A stretch of DNA of 64,000 bases from Gordonia alkanivorans NBRC 16433 (GCF_000225505.1 NZ_BACI01000045.1:1-64000); one strand, 5' to 3'; counted from the first letter of the stretch, positions 1 to 7,776 are shown. Notes: generated by a model not told the origin, from the letters alone. A program made the numbers and translations.

Positions 1-130
1 AGTATGGCCGCACGGACAGCGCTTCCAGCGGTTCTTGATCGACTCGCCGTAGTATCCGCGCCCCGAGTTCATACCGGCAGTTACCTGGGTTCAGAGCCAC
101 GACAGTCGGCTGAAAGAGATTGGCTGACAG

Positions 131-310
131 ATGAAAGAGCATCGAAGCAGTAGGCATCGAGATCCACATCCCCTGCGCCGCCGGCGACCTGCCTCAGACA
201 TCAGATCCGAAGCCATTGCTGGCGCCGGCGACTACCTGAAGATCTGCATGGAGTGTCTGCCTTCGTCAGCCACTCTGTTGCTCGGCTTCTTATGTGGCGT
301 TTCGATATGA
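131..310 (+). CDS. Small membrane protein, paralog of 3743-3904 (island family)
   Basis: The frame encodes 59 residues. It has a basic Arg/His-rich N-terminus (about 1-20), then a segment with GDYLK, then one hydrophobic helix (about 40-59) opened by CLPSS and containing two glycines. It aligns along its length with the 53-residue protein at 3743-3904 (VTDWLK, CAPTG, GLFFG) and with the one at 532-717. No function is known to me. The basic N-terminus and single helix suggest a small inner-membrane protein, perhaps an immunity or accessory factor of the neighbouring WXG-type gene family. The ribosome site is weak. Bases 1-130 upstream hold no gene I can support. Confidence 0.5.
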   Translation: MKEHRSSRHRDPHPLRRRRPASDIRSEAIAGAGDYLKICMECLPSSATLLLGFLCGVSI

Positions 311-503
311 GGATGGGCGCGAAATGATCGACAATGATCAAACGAATTGGCCTCGCCACCTACCTATAGTCATATGTGGGTGGGATGGGACGTCTTCGCC
401 GTTCGGCGAACTGGCCGGAAACGTCAAGGATTCGACTGCTGGCATATCGGTAGTGGCGGCCACTGCCGACGAGCACTGGGACGTAGTGCCGGATCGAGCC
501 TAG
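294..503 (+). pseudogene. Decayed EspC-like gene fragment
   Basis: Codons from about 387 to 473 read GTSSPFGELAG and VVAATADE, almost the same as GTSSTFAELAG and VVAATADE in the intact gene at 2148-2543. The DNA is also clearly similar over this stretch. Both the N-terminal helix and the C-terminal half of the intact protein are missing, and the frame stops soon after the match. This is best read as a deletion remnant of a second copy of the EspC-like gene. Confidence 0.7.
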
Positions 504-531
504 GCAAGATGGTGAAGGATTGGTTTGACTA

Positions 532-717
532 GTGCGCAATCGCGAATCGGGAAGACATCGGGACAACGGTCCCGCCAAACTCCGACAATCGTTGGCCGAG
601 AGTTATTCCCACTCGTCTACTGTTGTGAAGACACATTTGATGAACAAACTTGTCGTCGCCCCTTCAGGGGTTACATTCTTCCTCGGTCTTCTTCTAGGGA
701 TCAACGCATGGGGTTAG
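532..717 (+). CDS. Small membrane protein, paralog of 3743-3904 (older module copy)
   Basis: A GTG-started frame of 61 residues. It has a basic N-terminus (RNRESGRHR) and a C-terminal hydrophobic helix (about 40-61) with VAPSGVTFFLGLLLG. This matches VCAPTGVAFIAGLFFG in the protein at 3743-3904 and less closely the helix at 131-310. As in the intact module, the next thing downstream is the start of an LpqN-like gene (741-815), here broken. It may still be expressed or may be a relic; no function can be assigned. Confidence 0.45.
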   Translation: MRNRESGRHRDNGPAKLRQSLAESYSHSSTVVKTHLMNKLVVAPSGVTFFLGLLLGINAWG

Positions 718-740
718 ACAGGAAAGATCACTGACCGAAG

Positions 741-815
741 ATGATTGCTGCGCTTGAGTACGCGCTCGTGAAGGTCGGACGTGTCGCGACACTCGTTGCT
801 ACGACTCCTGACTAG
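741..815 (+). pseudogene. Truncated N-terminus of LpqN-like gene
   Basis: Twenty-four codons read MIAALEYALVK and match the start of the intact gene at 3915 (VISAIEYAIVN) before a stop codon. Nothing downstream to 996 resembles the rest of that protein. It sits directly after a small membrane protein gene, the same order as at 3743-3915, so this is a relic of an older copy of the module. The match also supports the GTG start chosen at 3915. Confidence 0.6.
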
Positions 816-996
816 GATTTCCTCGGTCCACCCGCTTTGTACGACTTGGGCGGCCGAGGTCGCGCATGGCGCTAGCGCGAGCCGGTGCTCTGTCGATCCG
901 AAGGGCCCCGCCCCCGTTCGCTGCAAACATCGCCCTTCAAACTTCAGATTCGGCACCGGCGACGCCATGCTGAGTCCGTGACCTACAGTCTGCAAG

Positions 997-1943
997 TCAC
1001 CGCTCGGCGACCGCACTGATGCGTACCTCGCTCGCCTTGACCACGAGCACGACGTCGAGCCCGGCGACCAACCCCAGATCGGCAACAGCCGCCCAGGTGA
1101 CCTCGGCGGACACGACCTGCCCCCCGACGTCGGTGTTGACGACCGCGTGGTCACCGCGGGGCACCACGTCACGGACGGTCGCCCGCAGAGTTGTTCTCGG
1201 ACTGCCGTGCGGCGCTTCGAGATACACGGCGACAGCACGAGGTGAGAACGTCGCCGCGGTCGGCGTTCCTGCACCTAGACCACCAACGGGCACGTCCTCC
1301 CCGACCGACCCGACCACCTGACTACCTGACTCGTCGACGACCGTCGAGTCCTCACCGATCTGCCCCATGAACAGATTCAACCCCGACAGCGATGCGGTGA
1401 ACCTCGACCCCGGGTTGGTCAGAACCTGTCTTGTAGAGCCGGATTCGACGACCCTCCCCTGTTCCAGCACGACGATGTCCTCCGCAAGCCCGAGGGCGTC
1501 GACCGGGTCATGGGTGACCATGATCGTGGTGCGGCCGTGATCGGCGAGCAGACCCCGCAACAGGGCCCGCAATCGACTCCCCACATCGACATCCAGCGCA
1601 CGAAACGGCTCATCCAACAGCAGTACCCGTGGTTCGGCGGCCATCGCCCGAGCGATGGCGACCCGCTGTGCCTGACCACCGGACAGCTCGTCGGGCTTCC
1701 GGTCCGCCAACTCCTCGACCTCGACGGCCGCCAGCCACCGCGTCACCCTCTCCGCCACCGCGGCACGCGTCAACCGCTGCGCCGACGGCGCGAAAGCCAC
1801 GTTCTCCGCAACCGTCAGATGAGGAAAGAGCCGCGCATCCTGCGATAGCAGCGCCACACCCCGACGATGCGGCGGCACGAACACCCGATCGTCACGAAAC
1901 ACCTCATCGCCCAAACTGATACGCGATCCCCGGTCCCCCCCGC
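997..1943 (-). pseudogene. modC': Truncated second copy of modC
   Basis: From the stop codon to about 1943 this is a near-identical copy of the modC gene at 4652-5746, with about eight amino-acid differences over roughly 305 residues. It retains the Q-loop, the LSGGQAQR signature, Walker B (VLLLDEP), the H-loop and the C-terminal TOBE region. The upstream part with Walker A (GPNGAGKST) is gone. The C-run at the break has seven C where the intact gene has six, shifting frame, and similarity fades within about 20 bases beyond it. Without Walker A it cannot bind ATP normally. It lies between an older and a newer copy of the accessory module and reads as a recombination scar. Confidence 0.85.
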
Positions 1944-1990
1944 ATCAGCCCCGCGAAGCTCATCGCGACGGGCCATTCAACGACTGACCG

Positions 1991-2049
1991 GCAGACTTCA
2001 GCTCGACCGGCAGACTTCGATCGAGGTCTGTGTGTCGAGTTGAGGTTCG
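1991..2049. repeat. 59-nt palindromic repeat, copy A
   Basis: This stretch matches 4589-4647 at 48 of 59 positions. It holds a nested inverted repeat: an outer arm CTCGAC (2002-2007) pairs with GTCGAG (2034-2039), and an inner near-palindrome (2011-2030) centres on TTCGATCGAG. It lies just beyond the broken end of the modC copy and upstream of the EspC-like gene, so the two copies bracket the intact module. Confidence 0.7.
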
Positions 2050-2147
2050 CCGGTCGCCTGTGGACAGAGATCCGAAGGCCGCGACCTCCCGAACTATGGT
2101 GGCGACCGCACATCTATCGTGGTTTGCGACATCAAAGGGGGGGATTT

Positions 2148-2543
2148 GTGTCGGACTTGGTTGTTGACCCATCAGCGCTCGACACCGCGGCGACGCACGT
2201 CTCGAACTGCGCGTCGCGACTGATGGCGCTCGAGCTGTCCTCGTATGCGGGCCTGGAGGGGACGTCTTCGACGTTCGCCGAACTGGCCGGCACCTTCAAG
2301 GGTGCGACCGCTGACATGTCGGTAGTGGCGGCCACTGCCGACGAGCGCATCGCCACCTCCCTTGCCAACCTGTCCGGTGCAGTGGCTGCGTTCTCGGAAC
2401 TGGTGGTCGACGCCAAGGAAACCACCGTCGCGACGGACGGTCACAGCGCCGGCCGCATCCGGGACGCAGTACCTTATCCCACTCGTCAAGGGGACCAGAA
2501 GAACCATGTCGTCCCGCTCAGTGTCCTGTTGTCGGTGCAGTAG
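2148..2543 (+). CDS. EspC/DUF2580-like type VII secretion-associated protein
   Basis: A 131-residue protein. I start it at GTG 2148 because a purine-rich run (AAAGGGGGG) ends just upstream and the start then falls directly before LVVDPSALDTAA, typical of EspC-like (ESX-1 secretion-associated, DUF2580) proteins. It is mostly helical and lacks Cys-rich or enzyme motifs; it has no signal peptide or membrane helix. EspC-like proteins are co-secreted partners of WXG/Esp substrates. The next gene starts 6 bases after the stop and carries a WXG motif, so the two likely form a substrate pair. No ESX core genes (EccC, EccD, MycP) are in the window. The C-terminal 35 residues look low in structure. A decayed copy lies at 294-503. 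Confidence 0.6.
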   Translation: MSDLVVDPSALDTAATHVSNCASRLMALELSSYAGLEGTSSTFAELAGTFKGATADMSVVAATADERIATSLANLSGAVAAFSELVVDAKETTVATDGHSAGRIRDAVPYPTRQGDQKNHVVPLSVLLSVQ

Positions 2544-2549
2544 AGACTC

Positions 2550-3725
2550 ATGCCTCCGAGTTATGACGAAGTGGCCTCATGGGAGCCCGAGGTCATGGCA
2601 CAGATAGCGTTCGGCATCGTTCGCCTGCAGGCCCATCTGGAGGTCGAGGCACCGAAGGCGGGCAATCCGGTCCTGAATCTGACGTCCGGGCAATGGCACG
2701 GGGAGGCGCGCGGCGCTGCCGACACCCGGGCCGAGGGCGTCACTCGATGGATCCGGAACACCGCCGACGAATACGGCGACCTCGCAGAGGTCCTGCAGAC
2801 CGGCGCCGCCAACATTCGCAGCGCGATAACCGCATTGGAAAGCCGGACCGCACTCGCCGACAGCAGAGGCTACATCCTCGACCGCGGAAGCCGTGGGTAC
2901 GCGATCAACTTCGATCCCGCCCGTGCGCCGGATGGTGCCGAGTACGACGCCCGCGAAGCGTTCGAGCACCAGTCCGCGCTGTCAGGCCTCGCCACTGCTG
3001 CTGATGACACGGTGACTGCGACGCGGGACGCGATCAGTCGTGCGCTCGGCGAGATCGGCGGCATCACACCCACTTCCGTTGGCAAGAACCGAGGAGCCGT
3101 CGACGCCGCGCTCGCAGAAAGCGATGCCAAAGCGGTACGCGATGGCACGGCCACGCCTGAACAACTCGGCCGATTCACACGAATGATGGATGTCACGCCG
3201 GAGCAGTTGGCCGAGTTGAAGAAAGGCAACCATGCCGGCATGGATCCCTCACGGGCCAGGTACATCTTGAACGCGATGGGTTATGGCGACATCGATCTGA
3301 AGAGTGCTGCCGCGACGGCGGCGTTCGGCGCGATTGAGCGCCGAGGCCAGGACATCGGGTGGGTCTTCGACCAAAAGCAGCGATACGCTGGGACACGTCA
3401 TTCTCGCTCAGTGTCCGGATTGACCCCCGAAGAAGTGTCTCGGAATTACAAGCTAGGGCGAGCACTGTTCCGTGGTTCCCAGGTCCTCAGCGTTGCTGTC
3501 ACCGGATGGGACGAGTTCAGCAAGTACCGAGACGGGGACCAAAGCCTCGGCGACGCCGTGGCAGTCACCGCAGGATCTGCGGCTGGGGGTGCGATCGGCG
3601 GCGCTGCCGCAGGGGCAGTCGTCGGAACGTTCTTCGGGCCAGTTGGGACCGCGATCGGGGCGGGCATCGGCGCTGCCATCGGCAGTATGGCCGGCGCTGA
3701 CAGCGTTCAAGCAATTATGGATTGA
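2550..3725 (+). CDS. WXG-type protein with C-terminal glycine zipper, candidate type VII effector
   Basis: A 391-residue protein. The N-terminal about 110 residues are helical with a WHG motif (W49-x-G51), as in WXG100-like and EspB-type N-termini. The middle (about 120-340) has no motif I recognise. The last about 45 residues are a Gly/Ala zipper (AGGAIGGAAAGAVVG and more), of the kind that inserts into membranes in bacteriocin- and polymorphic-toxin-like proteins. It starts 6 bases after the EspC-like gene and is followed by a small membrane protein and an LpqN-like gene. The set resembles an effector with accessory or immunity genes, but toxicity is an inference. No signal peptide is present, which fits type VII export. 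Confidence 0.55.
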   Translation: MPPSYDEVASWEPEVMAQIAFGIVRLQAHLEVEAPKAGNPVLNLTSGQWHGEARGAADTRAEGVTRWIRNTADEYGDLAEVLQTGAANIRSAITALESRTALADSRGYILDRGSRGYAINFDPARAPDGAEYDAREAFEHQSALSGLATAADDTVTATRDAISRALGEIGGITPTSVGKNRGAVDAALAESDAKAVRDGTATPEQLGRFTRMMDVTPEQLAELKKGNHAGMDPSRARYILNAMGYGDIDLKSAAATAAFGAIERRGQDIGWVFDQKQRYAGTRHSRSVSGLTPEEVSRNYKLGRALFRGSQVLSVAVTGWDEFSKYRDGDQSLGDAVAVTAGSAAGGAIGGAAAGAVVGTFFGPVGTAIGAGIGAAIGSMAGADSVQAIMD

Positions 3726-3742
3726 TAGGACGGGGAAACCAG

Positions 3743-3904
3743 ATGAACAGACGTCGTACTGACAGGCCGAGGCACAGTTCGAACCGCCTTCCCCTCGACA
3801 ACGGAGTCGCCGTAACCGATTGGCTGAAGAATGCCTTGGTTTGCGCTCCCACAGGGGTTGCATTCATCGCCGGGCTTTTCTTTGGCGATTTCCTCGCCTC
3901 GTAG
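3743..3904 (+). CDS. Small membrane protein of the island
   Basis: A 53-residue protein starting at ATG 3743 after a GGACGGGGA site. It has a basic N-terminus (MNRRRTDRPRH), a linker with TDWLK, and one hydrophobic C-terminal helix (about 30-53; CAPTGVAFIAGLFFG). Paralogs lie at 131-310, 532-717 and, more distantly, 4406-4558. It lies 17 bases after the WXG-type gene and 10 bases before the LpqN-like gene, so it should be co-transcribed with them. A membrane-located immunity or chaperone role would fit but is not shown by sequence. Confidence 0.6.
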   Translation: MNRRRTDRPRHSSNRLPLDNGVAVTDWLKNALVCAPTGVAFIAGLFFGDFLAS

Positions 3905-3914
3905 GTGTCGAGAA

Positions 3915-4436
3915 GTGATCTCTGCGATCGAGTACGCAATCGTCAACTATGGCGCTACGGCCAAGCTGCACGCTGTGACAGCCGAACTCGAATTCATACC
4001 TTCAGTTTTCTGGTACGACATGGATCCAGAAGCCGCGCATCAGGCTTCCGCAAGTCGGGTACTACTCCGCGCCGAGGAGCCGACACCCCCTTTCGTCGCG
4101 AACGTCGTGCTCCAGTACTTCAGTTTCGGCGAGGTCCCGCCCATTCCCCTCGGAAGCCTTGACACGACACTGGACTTCACGCCTCTCGATGGCGCTGAGA
4201 TACTTGGGCACCAAGTACTCGACGACGGGTACCGTTGTGTTGACGATGCGGAGTACACGTCTGGCGGAATCGATCTACGGGTCCGGCGGACTCAATTGTC
4301 TTACCAGATGGCTGACTTCGGATCTGCGCTGGCCATCTACACGGCAACGACGACTGTCGCAGCGTGGGGCGACGTAGAACGAGAAATCATCGAGATGGAA
4401 GAGCAATGGCAAACCAGAACGACCCGAATCAATTGA
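3915..4436 (+). CDS. LpqN-like protein of the accessory module
   Basis: A 173-residue protein, started at GTG 3915 because the relic at 741 aligns from this codon. The body alternates short strands and helices in a pattern resembling LpqN/LpqT-type domains of mycolate actinobacteria (FIPSVFWYDMD, then a paired-strand LRAEEP/ANVVLQYF region). Unlike LpqN itself it has no lipoprotein signal, so it should be cytosolic unless exported by another route. Its 3' end overlaps the next small gene by 31 bases. The family call is tentative; an immunity-type role is suggested only by its position after the WXG-type gene. Confidence 0.45.
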   Translation: MISAIEYAIVNYGATAKLHAVTAELEFIPSVFWYDMDPEAAHQASASRVLLRAEEPTPPFVANVVLQYFSFGEVPPIPLGSLDTTLDFTPLDGAEILGHQVLDDGYRCVDDAEYTSGGIDLRVRRTQLSYQMADFGSALAIYTATTTVAAWGDVEREIIEMEEQWQTRTTRIN

Positions 4437-4558
4437 ACGCAGAAGACAATCGGTGGACAAAGCCGAGTACCTACTTCACTGGCGTGGTCTCGATGTTGCT
4501 CACCTATCCAGCACTGGCCTTCCTTGCCGGCCTCATGTTGGCGTACTTCACCGCGTAG
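4406..4558 (+). CDS. Small membrane protein, distant paralog of 3743-3904
   Basis: A 50-residue protein beginning at ATG 4406 inside the end of the LpqN-like gene. The N-terminus is hydrophilic and Asn-rich; the C-terminal half is one hydrophobic helix containing YPALAFLAGLMLAYF, matching the Pro...Phe-x-Ala-Gly-Leu pattern of the other small proteins here. It ends the module and is followed by a palindromic terminator. No function is known to me. Confidence 0.55.
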   Translation: MANQNDPNQLNAEDNRWTKPSTYFTGVVSMLLTYPALAFLAGLMLAYFTA

Positions 4559-4588
4559 TCGGTAAGACCTCCTGTCAGCCCGCATCCG

Positions 4589-4647
4589 GCAGACGTCAAC
4601 TCGACTTCCAGACTTCGATCGAAGTCGCGTAGTCGAGTTGAGGTTCG
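4589..4647. terminator. Palindromic repeat copy B, likely bidirectional terminator
   Basis: Arms CAACTCGACT (4597-4606) and AGTCGAGTTG (4631-4640) are perfectly complementary, and between them sits the 16-base perfect palindrome GACTTCGATCGAAGTC (4611-4626). The element lies between the convergent ends of the accessory module (4558) and modC (4652), the place for a shared terminator. It is the second copy of the repeat at 1991-2049. Confidence 0.65.
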
Positions 4648-4651
4648 GCAG

Positions 4652-5746
4652 TCACCGCTCGGCAACCGCACTGATGCGTACCTCGCTCGCCTTGACCACG
4701 AGCACGACGTCGAGCCCGGCGACCAACCCCAGATCGGCAACAGCCGCCCAGGTGACCTCGGCGGACACGACCTGATCGCCGACGTCGGTGTTCACCACCG
4801 CATGATCACCGCGGGGCACCACGTCGCGGACGATGGCGCGCAGCGTTGTTCGCGGGCTACCGTGCGGCTCTTCGAGATACACGGCGACGGCACGAGGTGA
4901 GAACGTCGCCGCGGCCGGCGTTCCTGCACCTAGACCACCAACGGGCACGTCCTCCCCGACCGACCCGACCACCTGACTACCTGACTCCTCGACGACCGTC
5001 GAGTCCTCACCGATCTGCCCCATGAACAGATTCAGCCCCGACAGCGATGCGGTGAACCTCGCCCCCGGGTTGGTCAGAACCTGTCTTGTAGAGCCGGATT
5101 CGACGACCTCCCCCTGTTCCAGCACGACGATGTCCTCCGCAAGCCCGAGGGCGTCGACCGGGTCATGGGTGACCATGATCGTGGTGCGGCCGTGATCGGC
5201 GAGCAGACCGCGCAACAGGGCCCGCAATCGACTCGCCACATCGACATCCAGCGCACGAAACGGCTCATCCAACAGCAGTACCCGTGGTTCGGCGGCCATC
5301 GCCCGAGCGATGGCGACCCGCTGTGCCTGACCACCGGACAGCTCGTCGGGCTTCCGGTCCGCCAACTCCTCGACCTCGACGGCCGCCAGCCACCGCGTCA
5401 CCCTCTCCGCCACCGCGGCACGCGTCAACCGCTGCGCCGACGGCGCGAAAGCCACGTTCTCCGCAACCGTCAGATGAGGAAAGAGCCGCGCATCCTGCGA
5501 TAGCAGCGCCACACCCCGACGATGCGGCGGCACGAACACCCGATCGTCACGAAACACCTCATCGCCCAGACTGATACGCGATCCCCGGTCCCCCCGCAGT
5601 AGTCCCGCGATCACCCGCAGCATCGTCGACTTCCCCGCGCCATTCGGTCCGACGACGGCAGTCGTACGGCCTGCGGTGAATCGGTGTTCCACAGTCAGCG
5701 GGGGCACCGCCTGGTCGATGGACACCAACAGGTCCTCGCCACTCAC
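4652..5746 (-). CDS. modC: Molybdate ABC transporter ATP-binding protein
   Basis: A 364-residue ATPase that powers molybdate uptake at the cytoplasmic face. It shows Walker A (GPNGAGKST), LSGGQAQR, Walker B (LLLDEP), the H-loop (THDP) and, after about residue 230, the extra C-terminal region with a TOBE-like end (VKASEVRISAVAER) typical of ModC. I start it at GTG 5746, whose GTGA overlaps the modB stop by 4 bases, implying translational coupling. A truncated copy lies at 997-1943. The family call is firm; substrate is inferred from the modA and regulator neighbours. Confidence 0.93.
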   Translation of the reverse strand: MSGEDLLVSIDQAVPPLTVEHRFTAGRTTAVVGPNGAGKSTMLRVIAGLLRGDRGSRISLGDEVFRDDRVFVPPHRRGVALLSQDARLFPHLTVAENVAFAPSAQRLTRAAVAERVTRWLAAVEVEELADRKPDELSGGQAQRVAIARAMAAEPRVLLLDEPFRALDVDVASRLRALLRGLLADHGRTTIMVTHDPVDALGLAEDIVVLEQGEVVESGSTRQVLTNPGARFTASLSGLNLFMGQIGEDSTVVEESGSQVVGSVGEDVPVGGLGAGTPAAATFSPRAVAVYLEEPHGSPRTTLRAIVRDVVPRGDHAVVNTDVGDQVVSAEVTWAAVADLGLVAGLDVVLVVKASEVRISAVAER

Positions 5747-6570
5747 AGAACACCTGCCCCGGTCCGGCGTCGTCGTCGGCTGTGCACACCCACCACGACC
5801 ACCAGCGAGATCGCCACCAGGACAAGCGACAACGGGATCGCGGCCTGCGGGTCGTCGATCGCCGACACGTAGATCGCCAGCGGTGCCGTCTGGGTGACAC
5901 CGGGAGCGTTGCCCGCGAAGGTGATCGTCGCCCCGAACTCGCCGAGCGCCCGCGCGAACGCCAGGACCACACCGGCGAGCAGCGACGGCGCCACCAGCGG
6001 CAGGGTGACCCTCCACAACGTGCGGGTCGGTCCGGCACCCAGAGTCGCCGCGACTTCCTCGTACCGCGTACCCACCACGCGCACAGCACCTTCGACGCTG
6101 ATCACCAGGAACGGCAGCGCGACGAAGGTCTGCGCCAGCACGACGGCGGTCGTGGTGAACGCGATATCGATACCGGCGTCGTGCAGATGTTCTCCGACGA
6201 TCCCGAGGCGCCCGAAGGTGTACAACAACGCGAGGCCCCCGACCACCGGGGGGAGCACGAGTGGGAGCAACACCAGTGAGCGCAGCACACGGACGAACGG
6301 GCCGTCGTGGCGCGCGAAGATCACCGCCATCGGCACTCCCATGATCAGACACAAGACGGTGCTGAGCGAGGCCGTGATCAGCGAGAGCCGCAGCGCGTCA
6401 ACCGAAGACGGGGATGTCACCTGCTCGATGAAACCGCCCCACGGCGACCGGAGCAGCAAAGCCAGTGGCGGCACGACGATCAGCGCGACACCGAGTGCGG
6501 CGAAACTGTATGTCCACAGCGGCAATCCGGTGGGATCACGAGGGACGCGACCGGGACGGCGCATCGTCAC
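5743..6570 (-). CDS. modB: Molybdate ABC transporter permease
   Basis: A 275-residue inner-membrane permease with about five to six hydrophobic helices. The ABC coupling loop includes EEVAATLGAGPTRTLWRVTLP (EAA-type motif, about residues 175-195). It forms the channel between the modA lipoprotein and modC. GTG 6570 overlaps the modA stop by 4 bases (GTGA); an internal ATG at 6564 is possible. The order modA-modB-modC is standard. Confidence 0.93.
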   Translation of the reverse strand: MTMRRPGRVPRDPTGLPLWTYSFAALGVALIVVPPLALLLRSPWGGFIEQVTSPSSVDALRLSLITASLSTVLCLIMGVPMAVIFARHDGPFVRVLRSLVLLPLVLPPVVGGLALLYTFGRLGIVGEHLHDAGIDIAFTTTAVVLAQTFVALPFLVISVEGAVRVVGTRYEEVAATLGAGPTRTLWRVTLPLVAPSLLAGVVLAFARALGEFGATITFAGNAPGVTQTAPLAIYVSAIDDPQAAIPLSLVLVAISLVVVVGVHSRRRRRTGAGVL

Positions 6571-7307
6571 GGCACCCCGAAACCGGCATCACGCAGTATC
6601 CGCCGACCGTCCTCGCCGAGCACCAGGTCCCGGAACTGCGAGGCCAGTTCGTGGTCATCGGCGTCGGCGATCACCGCGATCGGATAGTCGTTGACGACCG
6701 TCGCGAACGCCGGATCGTTCACGGTGGTCACCTGGTCACCGGCCGCACGGGCGTCGGTCACATACACGACCCCGGCGTCGGCCTGTCCGGTCGCCACCTT
6801 GGTGAGCACCGCGCTCACCGACTGCTCCTCCGACACCGCGTCGATCGTGATCCCCGTGCGGCGTACCACGGTGTCGGTGGCGGCGCCGCACGGTTGAGCC
6901 ACCTGGCAGACGACGGTGGTGATGCCCGGCTTCGTCAGATCGGCCAAGGACCTGACGTTCTTCGGGTTCCCCGGAGCGGTGACGATCACCAGGGTGTTGG
7001 TGGCAAAGATCTCGGGATCGACGGCCAGTTCGCCGAGTTTCGACATGTTCCTCTGATCGGCACTCGCGAAGACGTCGGCGGGCGCGCCCTGCCGGATCTG
7101 ATTGGCGAGCGTCGACGACCCGTCGAAGGACAGGCGGACGTCGACACCGTCGTGCTGTCTCTCGAACTCATCGGCGATCGCGGTGAAGGTCTTCGACAAC
7201 GACGCCGCGGCGGAGACGTCGAGGACTCGCCCATCCGACCCGTTCGCCGAGCAACCCGCGACGAGCAGCATCCCGACCACCACGAGGGCGACCCCGCGCC
7301 TCGTCAT
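6567..7307 (-). CDS. modA: Molybdate-binding lipoprotein
   Basis: A 246-residue periplasmic-type binding protein. The start at ATG 7307 gives a signal peptide with a lipobox (LLVAGC, Cys about 18), so it should be anchored to the outer face of the membrane. The mature part is a type II binding fold with the ModA hallmarks DVSAAASLSKTF and the later region QADAGVVYVTDA. ATGA at 7304-7307 overlaps the stop of the upstream regulator by 4 bases. It captures molybdate or tungstate for ModBC. Confidence 0.93.
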   Translation of the reverse strand: MTRRGVALVVVGMLLVAGCSANGSDGRVLDVSAAASLSKTFTAIADEFERQHDGVDVRLSFDGSSTLANQIRQGAPADVFASADQRNMSKLGELAVDPEIFATNTLVIVTAPGNPKNVRSLADLTKPGITTVVCQVAQPCGAATDTVVRRTGITIDAVSEEQSVSAVLTKVATGQADAGVVYVTDARAAGDQVTTVNDPAFATVVNDYPIAVIADADDHELASQFRDLVLGEDGRRILRDAGFGVP

Positions 7308-7705
7308 CGATCGGCTCGGCTCGTCTCGACCATCACGTTGGTCGACTTCACGATCGCGGTCGCGACCGACCCCGGCTCCAGCGCCAACTCTCGCGCCGAC
7401 TGCGCACTCATCAGCGAGGTCACCTCGAACGGCCCGCACTGCATCGTCACCTGCGCCATGACCCCGTCCACCTGAACCTCGGTGACCAGTCCGGTGAACC
7501 GATTGCGGGCAGAACGCACGACAGGCACCCCATCATCGGGCGCGACAGCACGCTCCCGCGCCAGCTCCGCGAGCCGGGCGCCGTCGACCGTCGCGACCGG
7601 GCCGTCGTCGGACTGTGCGAGCACCCCGGATGCGATCCACCTGCGGACGGTGTCGTCGCTGACGCCGAGCAGAGTCGCGGCATCCTTGATCCGTATCGCG
7701 GTCAC
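7304..7705 (-). CDS. HTH-TOBE molybdate-responsive regulator
   Basis: A 133-residue protein with an excisionase/MerR-type winged helix at the N-terminus (residues about 5-40: DAATLLGVSDDTVRRWI) and a TOBE/Mop molybdate-binding domain at the C-terminus (about 65-130: SARNRFTGLV, then SLMSAQSARELAL). It resembles ModE in logic but not in domain source. I choose GTG 7705: TAGGGT at 7713-7718 is a -10-like box seven bases before it, which suggests a leaderless message. It heads the mod operon with a 4-bp overlap to modA, so it probably controls its own operon through the inverted repeat at 7720-7762. Confidence 0.8.
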   Translation of the reverse strand: MTAIRIKDAATLLGVSDDTVRRWIASGVLAQSDDGPVATVDGARLAELARERAVAPDDGVPVVRSARNRFTGLVTEVQVDGVMAQVTMQCGPFEVTSLMSAQSARELALEPGSVATAIVKSTNVMVETSRADR

Positions 7706-7719
7706 GACGTTCACCCTAA

Positions 7720-7762
7720 CCGCATCTGCGTGATAGCTCCGGCTACCCATCCGCAGATGCGG
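7720..7762. promoter_or_regulatory. Inverted repeat operator upstream of mod operon
   Basis: CCGCATCTGCG (7720-7730) and CGCAGATGCGG (7752-7762) are perfect 11-base inverted arms with 21 bases between. The near arm begins just upstream of the -10-like box (7713-7718), so the arms cover about -15 to -57 relative to the GTG at 7705. This is where a molybdate-bound repressor would block transcription. Confidence 0.65.
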
Positions 7763-7776
7763 AACAACAGCGCCTC

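Noticed and set aside
1..150. Frame of 49 codons at the left edge ending at 150
   Set aside because: No similarity to the island proteins and it overlaps the better-supported small gene at 131.
1904..2172. Minus-strand frames beyond the modC break
   Set aside because: They run through the repeat and the start of the EspC-like gene and show no family motif; the short AGLM segment near 1950 is leftover modC-like sequence.
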